Below are positions 17,626 to 26,664 of a DNA stretch of 64,000 nt, piece by piece. The stretch is from contig NZ_FQVK01000002.1 in NCBI RefSeq assembly GCF_900129345.1, positions 186,001 to 250,000 on the forward strand, written 5' to 3'. The stretch comes from Ruegeria intermedia. GTDB taxonomy: Bacteria; Pseudomonadota; Alphaproteobacteria; Rhodobacterales; Rhodobacteraceae. The notes beneath the pieces are model-generated. The model saw nothing but the letters and a program-made list of their open reading frames with translations. It had not been told where the DNA came from and made no database searches. How positions within the stretch are numbered: position 1 is the first letter of the stretch; each line of letters starts with the position of its first letter. Made by a program: the position numbers and the translations under genes.

Positions 17626-17931
17626 ATGACCCATGTTGCTGAAATCGTCACCTTCACCCTCGCCGATGGCACCACGCCGGAAGAGTTCGTCAGGCTCAGC
17701 CAGACGACCGAAGCCTTCGTGCGCGCGGCCCCGGGTTTTGCACACCGACAGCTGAGCCAGGGCGAGGATGGCCGCTGGACCGATTATGTCATCTGGACCG
17801 ACATGAAGGCCGCGCAGGACGCCGCCGCGCAGTTCCCGCAGCAGGATTTTGCCGCCGGTCTGATGGCGGCCATCGATCCCGCCAGCATCCAGATGCGCCA
17901 CGAGAAAGTGCTATGGAACATGACCGCCTGA
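17626..17931 (+). CDS. Small dimeric alpha/beta-barrel (antibiotic biosynthesis monooxygenase-like) protein
   Basis: The 101-residue protein has the size and pattern of the ferredoxin-like ABM/Dabb fold: a first strand EIVTFTLADG, a helix with EEFVRLSQTTEAFVRAAPGF, a second strand with DYVIWTDMKAA, and a C-terminal strand. Such proteins act as homodimeric oxygenases or ligand-binding proteins; no specific substrate can be read. It is 22 bases ahead of the YafY-type regulator and has an operator-like palindrome upstream, so it is likely the target of that regulator. Confidence 0.7.
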   Translation: MTHVAEIVTFTLADGTTPEEFVRLSQTTEAFVRAAPGFAHRQLSQGEDGRWTDYVIWTDMKAAQDAAAQFPQQDFAAGLMAAIDPASIQMRHEKVLWNMTA

Positions 17932-17952
17932 TCGCGGTCCGGTCGGCGTGTC

Positions 17953-18624
17953 ATGCGCCGTACTGACCGCCTGTTCGACATCATCCAGATCCTGCGCGAC
18001 GGCAAACTGCACCGCGCGCAGGACATCGCGGACCGGCTCGAGGTTTCGGTCCGCACCATCTATCGCGACATGGACACGCTGATGGCGTCGGGCGTTCCGG
18101 TCGAGGGCGAACGCGGCGTGGGCTACATGGTGCGCGAGCAGATCACCCTGCCCCCGCTGAACCTCAGCCCGGCCGAGCTTGAGGCGCTGAACCTCGGGAT
18201 GGCCATCGTGGCCGAGGCCGCCGACCCCGACCTGAAGGCCGCCGCCGAGTCGCTGGCCGCCAAGATCGACGCGGTACTGCCCACCCAGGTGGTGGCCGAG
18301 GCGGATGCCTGGAAATTCGCCGTCTACCCCTTTGCCGATGCCGCCCGCGGGCTGGCGCATATGGCGCCGATCCGGGCGGCCATCAAATCGCGCCAGAAAC
18401 TGCGGCTGACCTACCGGCGCATCGACGGAACCCTGACCGAACGCACGATCCGCCCCCTGCACATGGAATACTGGGGCCGGGTCTGGACCCTGACCGCCTG
18501 GTGCGAACTGCGCGACGCCTTCCGCGTGTTCCGCATCGACCTGATCGAAAGCGTCACGCCCCTGCCCGAGATCTTTGCCGACGAGCCCGGAAAGCGGCTG
18601 GCCGATTACGACCCGACCGCCTGA
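17953..18624 (+). CDS. YafY-family transcriptional regulator (HTH + WYL domain)
   Basis: A 223-residue regulator. The N-terminal winged helix (about residues 1-60) contains AQDIADRLEVSVRTIYRDMDTL, a DeoR/HTH_11-type recognition region (shown here to its key residues). The C-terminal WYL-type ligand domain (about 130-200) reads KLRLTYRRIDGTLTERTIRPL and YWGRVWTLTAWCELR. WYL proteins sense nucleotides or small effectors. Codirectional with the ABM-like gene 22 bases upstream, with which it forms a two-gene unit under the palindrome at 17555-17578. Confidence 0.88.
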   Translation: MRRTDRLFDIIQILRDGKLHRAQDIADRLEVSVRTIYRDMDTLMASGVPVEGERGVGYMVREQITLPPLNLSPAELEALNLGMAIVAEAADPDLKAAAESLAAKIDAVLPTQVVAEADAWKFAVYPFADAARGLAHMAPIRAAIKSRQKLRLTYRRIDGTLTERTIRPLHMEYWGRVWTLTAWCELRDAFRVFRIDLIESVTPLPEIFADEPGKRLADYDPTA

Positions 18625-18657
18625 GACCCGTCAGCCCTGAAAGATCGCGCGGAGTTT

Positions 18658-19809
18658 TCAGCGCAGATAGGTTTCCGGATCGACCGACTCGAAGCCTTCG
18701 CGCACCTCGAAATGCACATAGGCGTTCTCGCCCCCGCGCAGCTTGGCAATGCTCTGGCCGCGCTTGACTCGGTCGCCTTTCTTGACCGAGATCCCCTCGA
18801 CATTCGCATAGACCGTCAGCAGATCGTTGCTGTGTTTGACCACGATGATCGGGATCTGGTCGGCATCGGCCGTGATCGCGGCCACGGTTCCGGCCTCGGC
18901 CGCCTTGACCGGTGTGCCGGGGCTGCCGGCGATGTCGATCCCCTCGTTCTTGCCCTTGGCATAGGGCCGGATGATCTTGCCGGTGACCGGCATCGCCAGG
19001 GCCGAAGCGCTGGTCTGGGTCGGCGCCTCGGCGGTCACGTCCGGCGCCGGGGCCGGCGGTGCGATCTTTTCATCCGGCAGGGGCTGGGTGGCACTGGGCG
19101 GCGTGGGCGTCGGCGACCCCTGCCCCGGCTCGGTCACCGCCGTTGCCGCGGGCGCCGCCGCCTGGCGCGGCGCACTCTGGTCCTTGACCGGAATCAGCAG
19201 GTACTGCCCCTCGCGCACGGCGAAATCGGGGCCCAGCCCGTTCCATTCGGCCAGCGCATCCACCGGCACCTGGTACAGGCGGGAAATGGTATAGGCCGTC
19301 TCGCCGCGCTTGACCTTGTGGCGGATCGGCTCGTCCGTCGAGGTGACCGGCGCAGGTTTGGCCGGTTCCAGCGTCGAGACCCGCACGTCACCGGTGTCCG
19401 GTGCCTGATCGATGGCCGTCGTGGCGATCGAGGCGATATCGACATTGCCTGCCCCGGCCCCGACCGACCGGGGCAAGGCCAGAACCTCGCCCTCGCGCAG
19501 TTGGTCGCTGGGCAGCAATCCGTTGAACCGGGCCAGTTCGGCCTCGGGCAGGCCGACGCGCGCCGCGACCGCGCCGACCGTATCGCCCCGCCGGGCCACC
19601 GCCACCTGATAGGTGGGATAGGTGATCACCCCGCGCGCATCCGGCGTCGGACGGTCTGCTGTGGCCGACAAGGCGGCCGCGGTGGTCGAAAACCCGCCGA
19701 CCTGGCCCCGCAGATCGTAATCCAGCGGCCCCTCGCACCCGGCAAGCACCGCGACCGTGGCCAGCGCCGACGCGCCGCGACCCAAGACTGACCTGGAAAC
19801 TGCTCTCAT
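18658..19809 (-). CDS. nlpD: NlpD-like lipoprotein: two LysM domains and a LytM/M23 domain
   Basis: The 383-residue lipoprotein starts at ATG 19809, preceded by GAGGACAGAG, and has a lipobox LAGC about 20 residues in. Two LysM peptidoglycan-binding domains follow (about residues 64-115 and 158-205), then a Pro/Ala-rich linker and a C-terminal LytM domain (about 280-383). As in E. coli NlpD the LytM active site looks degenerate: the first zinc ligand region reads NEGIDIAG and the later loop YANVEG, without the H-x(n)-D and H-x-H set being complete (only VHFEVR keeps a His). It is likely an amidase activator for septal wall splitting rather than an endopeptidase. The order surE-pcm-nlpD matches E. 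coli, which supports the name. Confidence 0.85.
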   Translation of the reverse strand: MRAVSRSVLGRGASALATVAVLAGCEGPLDYDLRGQVGGFSTTAAALSATADRPTPDARGVITYPTYQVAVARRGDTVGAVAARVGLPEAELARFNGLLPSDQLREGEVLALPRSVGAGAGNVDIASIATTAIDQAPDTGDVRVSTLEPAKPAPVTSTDEPIRHKVKRGETAYTISRLYQVPVDALAEWNGLGPDFAVREGQYLLIPVKDQSAPRQAAAPAATAVTEPGQGSPTPTPPSATQPLPDEKIAPPAPAPDVTAEAPTQTSASALAMPVTGKIIRPYAKGKNEGIDIAGSPGTPVKAAEAGTVAAITADADQIPIIVVKHSNDLLTVYANVEGISVKKGDRVKRGQSIAKLRGGENAYVHFEVREGFESVDPETYLR

Positions 19810-19873
19810 GTCTCTGTCCTCAACACCTGCCCCTGTTTGCCGGGGTTCTGGCGCCCTTTTTTTGCTACGGCTT

Positions 19874-20524
19874 CTACGCTTCGTCGCGGCCCAGCCCTTC
19901 CAACAAGGGCACGAACCGGACGGGCAACAATTCGTCATAGTCGAAGCCGGATTCGGTTCTGGTGACCCGGATCAGGGTCTGCACCGCATCCGACTGCCCC
20001 ACGGGCAACACCATGATACCGCCGATTTTCAACTGCGCCAAGAGCGGCCCGGGCGGGTCCTCGGCGGCGGCGGTCACGATGATCCGGTCAAAGGGGGCCT
20101 GTTCGGGCAATCCAAAGGATCCGTCCGAATGCATCGCGGTGATGTTGGTCAACCCCAACTCGCGAAACAGCTCTCCGGTTTCGCGCACCAGGCGCTTGTG
20201 GCGCTCGACCGTGTAGACCCGGCGCGCCAGCTTGGCCAGAACCGCCGCCTGATAGCCCGACCCGGTGCCCACCTCGAGCACCTTGTCGCGCGGCGAGACC
20301 TGCAGCGCCTGCGTCATCAACCCCACGACCGAAGGCTGGCTGATCGTCTGACCGCAGGCAATCGGCAGCGGCGTATCTTCATAGGCCCGTTCGGCGAACA
20401 GGCCGCGCACGAACCTGCCGCGGTCGATCTGCTCCATCGCGTCCAGTACGCGCGCATCCGTGACCCCGCGCGAGCGCAGGGCAAACAGGAACTGCATCTT
20501 GGTTTCCGGGTCCGGTCCAGTCAT
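19874..20524 (-). CDS. pcm: Protein-L-isoaspartate O-methyltransferase
   Basis: This 216-residue SAM-dependent enzyme methylates isoaspartyl residues in damaged proteins so that they can revert. The SAM loop is [14 protein letters not shown] near residue 84, the preceding [17 protein letters not shown] is the family substrate motif, and [10 protein letters not shown] lies near the end. The start overlaps the surE stop by four bases, and nlpD follows 64 bases later on the same strand. Confidence 0.94.
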   Translation of the reverse strand: MTGPDPETKMQFLFALRSRGVTDARVLDAMEQIDRGRFVRGLFAERAYEDTPLPIACGQTISQPSVVGLMTQALQVSPRDKVLEVGTGSGYQAAVLAKLARRVYTVERHKRLVRETGELFRELGLTNITAMHSDGSFGLPEQAPFDRIIVTAAAEDPPGPLLAQLKIGGIMVLPVGQSDAVQTLIRVTRTESGFDYDELLPVRFVPLLEGLGRDEA

Positions 20525-21303
20525 TCGATCGTCTTCAAAGCGTCAAGCGCGTCATGCGCCGTCAGGTCGGCCCGCATCGGCGTGACCGAGATGTAACCTT
20601 CGAGATTGGCCGCCGCGTCGGTTCCGGGCGCGGTGGGGTTGTGCTGATAACCGCCCTTGATCCACAGGAACCGCCGCCCCGAGGGCGAGGTGTGCGGCTC
20701 GACCGAGAAATGCGTGTCGCGCCGAAAGCCCTGGCGCACCACGCGGGTGCCCAGCACCTCGTCGGCAGGAACGGGCGGGAAATTCACGTTGTAGAACAGG
20801 CGGTAGTCGACCTGCTCGGGCGGTGTCGCCGCAAGGATGCGCCGCACCAGATCGGCGCCGTGGCGCGCCGCGGCCTGGAATGGATCCTCGAGCCCCAGAT
20901 TGCGCGGCCCGAAATACTGCGACAGGGCAATTGCGGGTATGCCCTGCAGGGCGGCCTCCATCGCGCCGCCGATGGTGCCGGAATACAACGTGTTCTCGGC
21001 CGAATTGTTGCCCCGGTTCACCCCGGACAGAACCAGATCGGGCCGGGCGTCCTTCATGACCTCGTGCAGCCCGGCCAAAACGCAATCGGCCGGCGACCCT
21101 TCGGCCGCGAACCGGCGTTCGCCCAGCTTGGCGATCATCATCGGATGGGTGTAGCTGATGCAATGGCCCACCCCCGATTGCTCGAATGCGGGCGCCACGA
21201 CCCAGACCTCGCCCTCGGGCCCGGCCAGATCCGCCGCGATCGCCTCGAGCGTCATCAGCCCCGGCGCGTTGATCCCGTCATCATTCGTCAGAAGTATGCG
21301 CAT
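20521..21303 (-). CDS. surE: 5'/3'-nucleotidase SurE
   Basis: The 260-residue stationary-phase nucleotidase begins [16 protein letters not shown], with the metal-binding Asp pair at residues 8-9, and has [20 protein letters not shown] with the third metal site. ATG 21303 is certain because the metal-binding motif must be at the N-terminus; the open frame upstream is extra. It heads the surE-pcm-nlpD-like unit. Confidence 0.95.
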   Translation of the reverse strand: MRILLTNDDGINAPGLMTLEAIAADLAGPEGEVWVVAPAFEQSGVGHCISYTHPMMIAKLGERRFAAEGSPADCVLAGLHEVMKDARPDLVLSGVNRGNNSAENTLYSGTIGGAMEAALQGIPAIALSQYFGPRNLGLEDPFQAAARHGADLVRRILAATPPEQVDYRLFYNVNFPPVPADEVLGTRVVRQGFRRDTHFSVEPHTSPSGRRFLWIKGGYQHNPTAPGTDAAANLEGYISVTPMRADLTAHDALDALKTIE

Positions 21304-21426
21304 CTGCCTGCTGTGCCCCCGCGTTTGGCCCTTGATAGACGCAGCCACCGAATGCGGCAAGCGACGCCCCGGCCCTTTCTGCGGCATTCGCGCACCACTT
21401 GCGGGTAAATCGACGGCGCAGGGCGG

Positions 21427-22512
21427 TCAGGCCGGAAAAACGAAACACTTGTCGCGGCGGATGGTCAGCCACATCACCCGGCCCGGATTGGGCACGAACA
21501 CGTTGGGCACGGTGACCTTCAGGATCGAGCCGTCATAGTCCATGCGAAACTCGATCAGGCTTTCGTTGCCCAGGAACCGCGCCCGCTCGACCACGCCGCG
21601 GGCCGGGACGCCGTCGGTGGCGGTGGGCAGCGGCCCCTTGCCGTTGCGGTCGAAATCCAGCCGCACATGCTGCGGGCGGAACACGATCTCGACATCGGTG
21701 CCGTCCGGGATGCCCGGCGCCAGGAACTGGCCAAACGGCGTTTCCGCCAGCGCCCCGTTCACCTGTGACCGCAACACGTTGACATCGCTGAAAAACGCTA
21801 CCGCCGCCTTGTCGACCGGCCGGGTATACACGTTGTAGGGCGCGCCCTGCTGCACAATCCTGCCGCGCCGCATCAACGCGATCTCGTCGGCCATGCGCAT
21901 CGCCTCTTCGGGCTCGTGCGTGACCAGCAGCACGGCGGCGTCCTCTTCCTTGAGGATGGCGAGCGTCTCGTCGCGGATGCCGTCGCGCAGACGGTTGTCG
22001 AGGCCCGAGAACGGCTCGTCCATCAGCATGATCCGGGGACGCGGCGCCAGCGCACGGGCCAGCGCGACCCGCTGTTGCTCGCCCCCCGACAGCTGGTGCG
22101 GAAAGCCGTCGACATAGCGCAGCAGGTCCACCTTGCCCAACAGCTCCTCGACGCGGGCGCGTTTCTCGTCCTTCCCGCCCTTCAGGCCGAAGGCCACGTT
22201 GTCGGCCACGCTCAGATGCGGGAACAGGGCGAAGTCCTGGAACATCAGCCCGATCTCGCGCCGTTCGGGCGGCACCCGGAACACGGTGTCGCAGATCAGC
22301 TTGCCGTCGACATAGATCTCGCCCGCATCCTGCATCTCGACCCCGGCGATCGCCCGCAGAGTCGTGGATTTGCCGCAGCCCGACGGGCCCAGCAGGCAGG
22401 TCACCTGCCCCGCCTGAACGGTCAGCGAGACATCATCCACCACCGTGCGCCCGCCGAACCGGCAGACCAGATTGCGGATTTCCAATCGCGGAGGAGCTGT
22501 GTTGATTGCCAC
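21427..22512 (-). CDS. ABC transporter ATP-binding protein (FbpC/PotA type)
   Basis: A 361-residue ATPase with Walker A LLGPSGCGKST, signature LSGGEQQRVALARALA and Walker B ILMDEPFSG-type MLMDEPFSGLD, followed by a C-terminal TOBE regulatory domain (from about residue 240; VEIVFRPQHVRLD). The subfamily drives uptake of iron(III), thiamine, polyamines or sugars. No permease or binding protein gene is adjacent, so the substrate cannot be inferred from context. It lies between surE and the AlkC-like operon on the minus strand. Confidence 0.85.
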   Translation of the reverse strand: MAINTAPPRLEIRNLVCRFGGRTVVDDVSLTVQAGQVTCLLGPSGCGKSTTLRAIAGVEMQDAGEIYVDGKLICDTVFRVPPERREIGLMFQDFALFPHLSVADNVAFGLKGGKDEKRARVEELLGKVDLLRYVDGFPHQLSGGEQQRVALARALAPRPRIMLMDEPFSGLDNRLRDGIRDETLAILKEEDAAVLLVTHEPEEAMRMADEIALMRRGRIVQQGAPYNVYTRPVDKAAVAFFSDVNVLRSQVNGALAETPFGQFLAPGIPDGTDVEIVFRPQHVRLDFDRNGKGPLPTATDGVPARGVVERARFLGNESLIEFRMDYDGSILKVTVPNVFVPNPGRVMWLTIRRDKCFVFPA

Positions 22513-22598
22513 CGACGGACCCCAATTGCCTTTTCCCGATCAAATTCATCGGGCTTGCGCCGGGATAACAACCGCGCCCATCGGGCGCAAGAGAGGCG

Positions 22599-23717
22599 CT
22601 AGGCCAGCAGTTCAAACGACACGCCCGCGCGGACTTTGCCGTTGACCTGAATCTCAAGCCTGTGCGGCCCCGGCACCAGCCGAAACGTGGTGGCGTCGCC
22701 CTTGAGCCTGTGCCGCTTGCTCAGCCGCAGGCGGCCATCTGACAGATTGGCTTGCCTGAGCTTGTGAACCTTGGGTGAGATTTTCCCACCAGGCCGCTGA
22801 AAATGCACGATATAGTCGATCAGAACCGGAAGATCTTCGGGGCCGGAAACCGAGACGGAAAACTCCAGAACACCACCGATTCGGGCCTCACCAATCACCG
22901 CAACGTCCACCTCCAGCGGTGCGTCGGGATCATAGCCCAGCAGCGCCATCGCCCCGCCATGGCCGGACTTGACCAGCCCGCGCAGGGCATGTGCGGTGAT
23001 CCACCGCATCTCGCCGGCCTCCTGCGCACCCGAGGCATGCCACGTCGTCAGGCGGTCCAGCGCCAGGTCAGGGTCTTTCTTTGTGATGTCGTTGAGATGG
23101 TTCGCCACCGACCTGGTGACATAGCGCGTCGGATCCGAGTGCAATCGATCCAGCAGCGGCAGCGGGTCCGACAGGTCCAGCCCGACCGCCTGCCCCCAAG
23201 GCAGCCGTGGGCGCGTGCCTTCCGAGACCAGCCGCCGGACGTGATAGCTGGAATGCCCGCACCAGTCCTGCATCCGGTCCAGCACCAGATCGGGATGGCT
23301 GTTCAGAAACGGTCGGATCGCCCATTCCATCGAAAACCGCTGGGTCAGCTCTGCAAGGGCATCCAGCGCCATTTCGGGATGGTCCGCGCCGACCTGCGCC
23401 ACCCACTCGCCCAGCGGGGCAAAGATGAAGTCGCCGAAATCATTATCACTCAGGGATGGGTCCAGAGGCGGTGGCAGGGCGCGCAGGATCACCGGGGCCA
23501 CGTCGGGCAGCGCGCCGGGAAAGGCCGTCTGCAAACAATCGGCAATCCACGCGATCCGCTGCTTCAGCTCCAACTCCGGCAGGCGCGACATGACCCGCGC
23601 CTCGAACGCGTCGCCGTCAAAACCGGCGTCGGCCTGCGTGAACAGGCCGGCCAGGTAACGGGTCTTTTCCGCGTTGAACAGTTGATCCTTCAGCGAAAAC
23701 CCCTGCGCCACGGTCAC
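22599..23717 (-). CDS. AlkC-like DNA alkylation repair protein (HEAT-repeat DNA glycosylase)
   Basis: The 372-residue protein resembles AlkC, a HEAT-like-repeat glycosylase that removes N3-methylated bases without flipping them. The diagnostic blocks are FSMEWAIRPFLNSHPD, YHVRRLVSEGTRPRLPWG and YVTRSVANHLNDITKKDPD. After about residue 270 comes a beta-rich segment (IGGVLEFSVSVSG ... LIDYIVHFQRPGGKISPKVHK ... GPHRLEIQVNG) matching the immunoglobulin-like tail described for some AlkC proteins. The start is taken as GTG 23717, which overlaps the SDR stop (GTGA); the frame is open much further upstream but that part is the SDR gene in another frame. It is the last gene of a minus-strand unit headed by a LexA-type box. 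Confidence 0.85.
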   Translation of the reverse strand: MTVAQGFSLKDQLFNAEKTRYLAGLFTQADAGFDGDAFEARVMSRLPELELKQRIAWIADCLQTAFPGALPDVAPVILRALPPPLDPSLSDNDFGDFIFAPLGEWVAQVGADHPEMALDALAELTQRFSMEWAIRPFLNSHPDLVLDRMQDWCGHSSYHVRRLVSEGTRPRLPWGQAVGLDLSDPLPLLDRLHSDPTRYVTRSVANHLNDITKKDPDLALDRLTTWHASGAQEAGEMRWITAHALRGLVKSGHGGAMALLGYDPDAPLEVDVAVIGEARIGGVLEFSVSVSGPEDLPVLIDYIVHFQRPGGKISPKVHKLRQANLSDGRLRLSKRHRLKGDATTFRLVPGPHRLEIQVNGKVRAGVSFELLA

Positions 23718-24493
23718 ATCGTCAGGTTGGTCGCGCCGCCATCCAGCAGGATGTTCTGCCCCACGATGAACCCTGCATGTTGCGAGCACAGAAACGCGCA
23801 GGTCGCGCCGAATTCCTGCCGCGTGCCATAACGCCGCGCCGGGATCGTGGCCGCGCGCTCGGCCCGTGCCTCGTCCAGCGAGATGCCCTTCTGCGCCGAA
23901 ACCCCGGCATCCAGCGAGTCCGCCCGGTCGGTGGCGTGAATGCCGGGCAACAGGTTGTTGATGGTCACGCCATAGGGGGCCACCTGCCGCGCGGTTCCGG
24001 CGACATAGCCGGTCAGCCCGGTGCGCGCCGCGTTCGACAGACCCAGCACCGCAATGGGCGCCCGCACGGATTGCGAGGTGATGTTGACCACCCGGCCCCA
24101 ACCCTTGTCCATCATCGACGGCAACAGCGCCTTCATGAAGGCGATCGGCGTCAGCATGTTGGCATCCAGCGCCTTGATGAAATCCTCGCGATCCCATTCG
24201 GACCACAGGCCCGGCGGCGGGCCACCGGCGTTTGTCACAAGGATATCAACGCCCTGCGCGGCCTCGATCACCTGCGCCTGGCCGTCAGGCGTGGTCACAT
24301 CGCAGGCCACGGTCTGCACCTCGACGCCATGTTCGGCGCGCAACCGGTCGGCCTGCGCCACCAGCGCATCGGAACCACGCGCGTTCATCACCAGATCGAC
24401 GCCCTCGGCGGCCAGCGCCTCGGCGCAGCCCAGCCCCAGGCCCTTGCTGCTGGCACAGACCAGCGCGCGTTTTCCTTTGATTCCCAGATCCAT
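23714..24493 (-). CDS. Divergent SDR family protein lacking the catalytic Tyr/Lys pair
   Basis: The 259-residue protein has an SDR fold: ASSKGLGLGCAEALA at residues 14-28 binds the cofactor, and VTNAGGPPPG holds the N-A-G motif. At the catalytic position the sequence is LGLSNAAR, so the tyrosine of Y-x-x-x-K is Ser and the lysine is Arg. The C-terminal GQNILLDGGATN is typical of 3-oxoacyl reductase-like SDRs. Similar Tyr-less SDRs are known as a subfamily. ATG 24493 is preceded by a GGGGGGAT run. The stop overlaps the alkC-like start, so the two are translationally coupled. Confidence 0.85.
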   Translation of the reverse strand: MDLGIKGKRALVCASSKGLGLGCAEALAAEGVDLVMNARGSDALVAQADRLRAEHGVEVQTVACDVTTPDGQAQVIEAAQGVDILVTNAGGPPPGLWSEWDREDFIKALDANMLTPIAFMKALLPSMMDKGWGRVVNITSQSVRAPIAVLGLSNAARTGLTGYVAGTARQVAPYGVTINNLLPGIHATDRADSLDAGVSAQKGISLDEARAERAATIPARRYGTRQEFGATCAFLCSQHAGFIVGQNILLDGGATNLTM

Positions 24494-24568
24494 CTGATCC
24501 CCCCTGTCTGTTGTTGCCCGCATGTCTAGCACCGGCCAGACAGGGAAGACCAGATTGGCAGCGGCAAA

Positions 24569-24931
24569 TCAGTAGAAGAACTCCTCGCGCACGATCTTGC
24601 CATCGGCCACGTGATAGACGCCGACCTCTTTCATATCAAAGGTTTCGCCGCTGTCCTTCACCTTTCCCTGAACCTCGAAGATTACGGCGAAGCGGTCTTC
24701 GCCATGCAGGAACGGATCGCTGACCGACGCGCCGGACACCTCGTGCGCGCCTTCCCACCAGTCATGCTTGCCGCGAATGCCCTCGATCCCGTGGGTCTCG
24801 CGGCCCATGCCCTGCATGTCCATTGCCTCGACCGAGACCGCGTCGGGCGCATACAGCTTTTCCAAATTCTCCTTGGCGCGGTCCTCGCGGCAGCCGGCCA
24901 CCAGTTCCTGGGCGATTTCCTTCAAATTCAT
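24569..24931 (-). CDS. NTF2/SnoaL-like small protein
   Basis: The 120-residue product has the length and layout of the SnoaL-like NTF2 fold: an initial helix (LKEIAQELVAGCREDRAKENLEKLY in outline), the YAPDAVSVEAMDM segment, and a C-terminal beta sheet ending KIVREEFFY. These cone-shaped proteins bind or convert small molecules and their functions vary. ATG 24931 has GTGGAGTGG upstream. A GTTC-N7-GTTC box lies 19 bases ahead of the start. The SDR and alkC-like genes follow on the same strand after a 75-base gap. Confidence 0.8.
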   Translation of the reverse strand: MNLKEIAQELVAGCREDRAKENLEKLYAPDAVSVEAMDMQGMGRETHGIEGIRGKHDWWEGAHEVSGASVSDPFLHGEDRFAVIFEVQGKVKDSGETFDMKEVGVYHVADGKIVREEFFY

Positions 24932-24949
24932 TGGTCCACTCCACTATTT

Positions 24950-24964
24950 GTTCACTATATGTTC
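24950..24964. promoter_or_regulatory. LexA-type (SOS) box
   Basis: GTTC (24950-24953), seven bases ACTATAT, GTTC (24961-24964). This is an exact match to the GTTC-N7-GTTC operator of alphaproteobacterial LexA. It lies 19 bases ahead of the NTF2-like start on the minus strand, overlapping a TATAGT that could be its -10 element, and about 76 bases ahead of prfC on the plus strand. Confidence 0.65.
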
Positions 24965-25040
24965 TGTGTGACACACCCACCCGGTTCGAACCACCCCCTT
25001 TGTCTTGCCTCGGCAGGATTCCCCGCCTATGCGCGCGGTC

Positions 25041-26648
25041 ATGCTTGATACCGCCTCGAACCAGCCCACCCTGCCGCCCGAGATCGCACGGCGCCGGACC
25101 TTTGCCATCATCTCGCACCCGGATGCGGGCAAGACGACCCTGACCGAAAAGTTCCTTCTGTATGGCGGCGCCATCCAGATGGCCGGACAGGTGCGCGCCA
25201 AGGGCGAGGCACGGCGCACGCGGTCGGACTTCATGCAGATGGAAAAGGACCGGGGCATTTCGGTCTCGGCCTCGGCCATGTCGTTTGACTATGGCCCCTA
25301 CCGGTTCAACCTGGTCGATACGCCTGGCCACTCGGACTTTTCCGAAGACACCTATCGCACGCTGACGGCCGTTGACGCGGCGGTCATGGTGATCGACGGG
25401 GCCAAGGGCGTGGAAAGCCAGACGCAGAAGCTGTTCGAGGTCTGCCGCCTGCGCGATCTGCCCATCCTGACCTTCTGCAACAAGATGGACCGCGAAAGCC
25501 GCGACACGTTCGAGATCATCGACGAGATCCAGGAGATGCTGGCCATCGACGTGACCCCGGCCAGCTGGCCCATCGGCATGGGGCGCGATTTCATCGGCTG
25601 TTATGACATGCTGCGCGACCGGCTGGAGCTGATGGACCGCGCCGACCGCAACAAGGTGGCAGAAAGCATCGAGATCAACGGGCTGGACGACCCAAAACTG
25701 GCCGAGCACGTGCCCGCGCACCTGCTGGACAAGCTGCTGGAAGAGGTCGAGATGGCGCGCGAACTGCTGCCCGCGCTGGACCCGCAGGCGGTTCTGGAAG
25801 GCCACATGACCCCGATCTGGTTCGGATCGGCCATCAACTCTTTCGGTGTCAAGGAACTGATGGAAGGCATCGGCGCCTACGGACCGCAGCCGCAGGTGCA
25901 ATCGGCCGAACCGCGCCAGATTTCGCCCGACGAGAAAAAGGTGGCGGGCTTTGTCTTCAAGGTGCAGGCCAACATGGACCCCAAGCACCGCGACCGGGTG
26001 GCCTTTGTCCGCATGGCCTCGGGCCATTTCAAGCGCGGCATGAAGCTGACCCATGTGCGCACCAAGAAACCGATGGCGGTGTCGAACCCGGTGCTGTTCC
26101 TCGCATCCGACCGCGAACTGGCCGAAGAGGCCTGGGCCGGCGACATCATTGGCATCCCCAACCACGGCCAGCTGCGCATCGGCGACACCCTGACCGAGGG
26201 CGAGGCGATCCGCGTGACAGGCATCCCGTCCTTCGCGCCGGAACTGCTGCAGGGCGTGCGCGCGGGCGACCCGATGAAGGCCAAGCACCTGGAAAAGGCG
26301 CTGATGCAGTTTGCCGAAGAAGGTGCCGCAAAGGTGTTCAAGCCCTCGATCGGCTCGGGCTTCATCGTGGGGGTCGTGGGCGCGCTGCAATTCGAAGTGC
26401 TGGCCAGCCGGATCGAGTTGGAATACGGCCTGCCGGTGCGGTTCGAGGCCTCGCAATTCACCAGTGCGCGCTGGGTGTCGGGCGACAAGGCCGAGATCGA
26501 CAGGTTCGTCAATGCAAACAAGCAGCACATCGCCCATGACCACGACGGCGACATCGTCTATCTGACCCGGCTTCAGTGGGACATCGACCGCGTGGTGCGC
26601 GACTATCCCAAACTGTCCTTGACCGCGACCAAGGAGATGATGACGTAA
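25041..26648 (+). CDS. prfC: Peptide chain release factor 3
   Basis: RF3 is the GTPase that releases RF1 and RF2 from the ribosome after termination. The product, about 535 residues, has the G1 loop ISHPDAGKTT, the effector region MEKDRGISVSASAMSF, G3 NLVDTPGHSDFSEDTYR and G4 FCNKMDR. Three starts are possible: TTG 25005, ATG 25029 and ATG 25041; the last gives the usual short lead before the PPEIARRRTFAIISHPD block, while an AGGA lies 12 bases before the second. It is divergent from the NTF2-like gene. Confidence 0.95.
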   Translation: MLDTASNQPTLPPEIARRRTFAIISHPDAGKTTLTEKFLLYGGAIQMAGQVRAKGEARRTRSDFMQMEKDRGISVSASAMSFDYGPYRFNLVDTPGHSDFSEDTYRTLTAVDAAVMVIDGAKGVESQTQKLFEVCRLRDLPILTFCNKMDRESRDTFEIIDEIQEMLAIDVTPASWPIGMGRDFIGCYDMLRDRLELMDRADRNKVAESIEINGLDDPKLAEHVPAHLLDKLLEEVEMARELLPALDPQAVLEGHMTPIWFGSAINSFGVKELMEGIGAYGPQPQVQSAEPRQISPDEKKVAGFVFKVQANMDPKHRDRVAFVRMASGHFKRGMKLTHVRTKKPMAVSNPVLFLASDRELAEEAWAGDIIGIPNHGQLRIGDTLTEGEAIRVTGIPSFAPELLQGVRAGDPMKAKHLEKALMQFAEEGAAKVFKPSIGSGFIVGVVGALQFEVLASRIELEYGLPVRFEASQFTSARWVSGDKAEIDRFVNANKQHIAHDHDGDIVYLTRLQWDIDRVVRDYPKLSLTATKEMMT

Positions 26649-26664
26649 TAACAACGGGTTTGTG

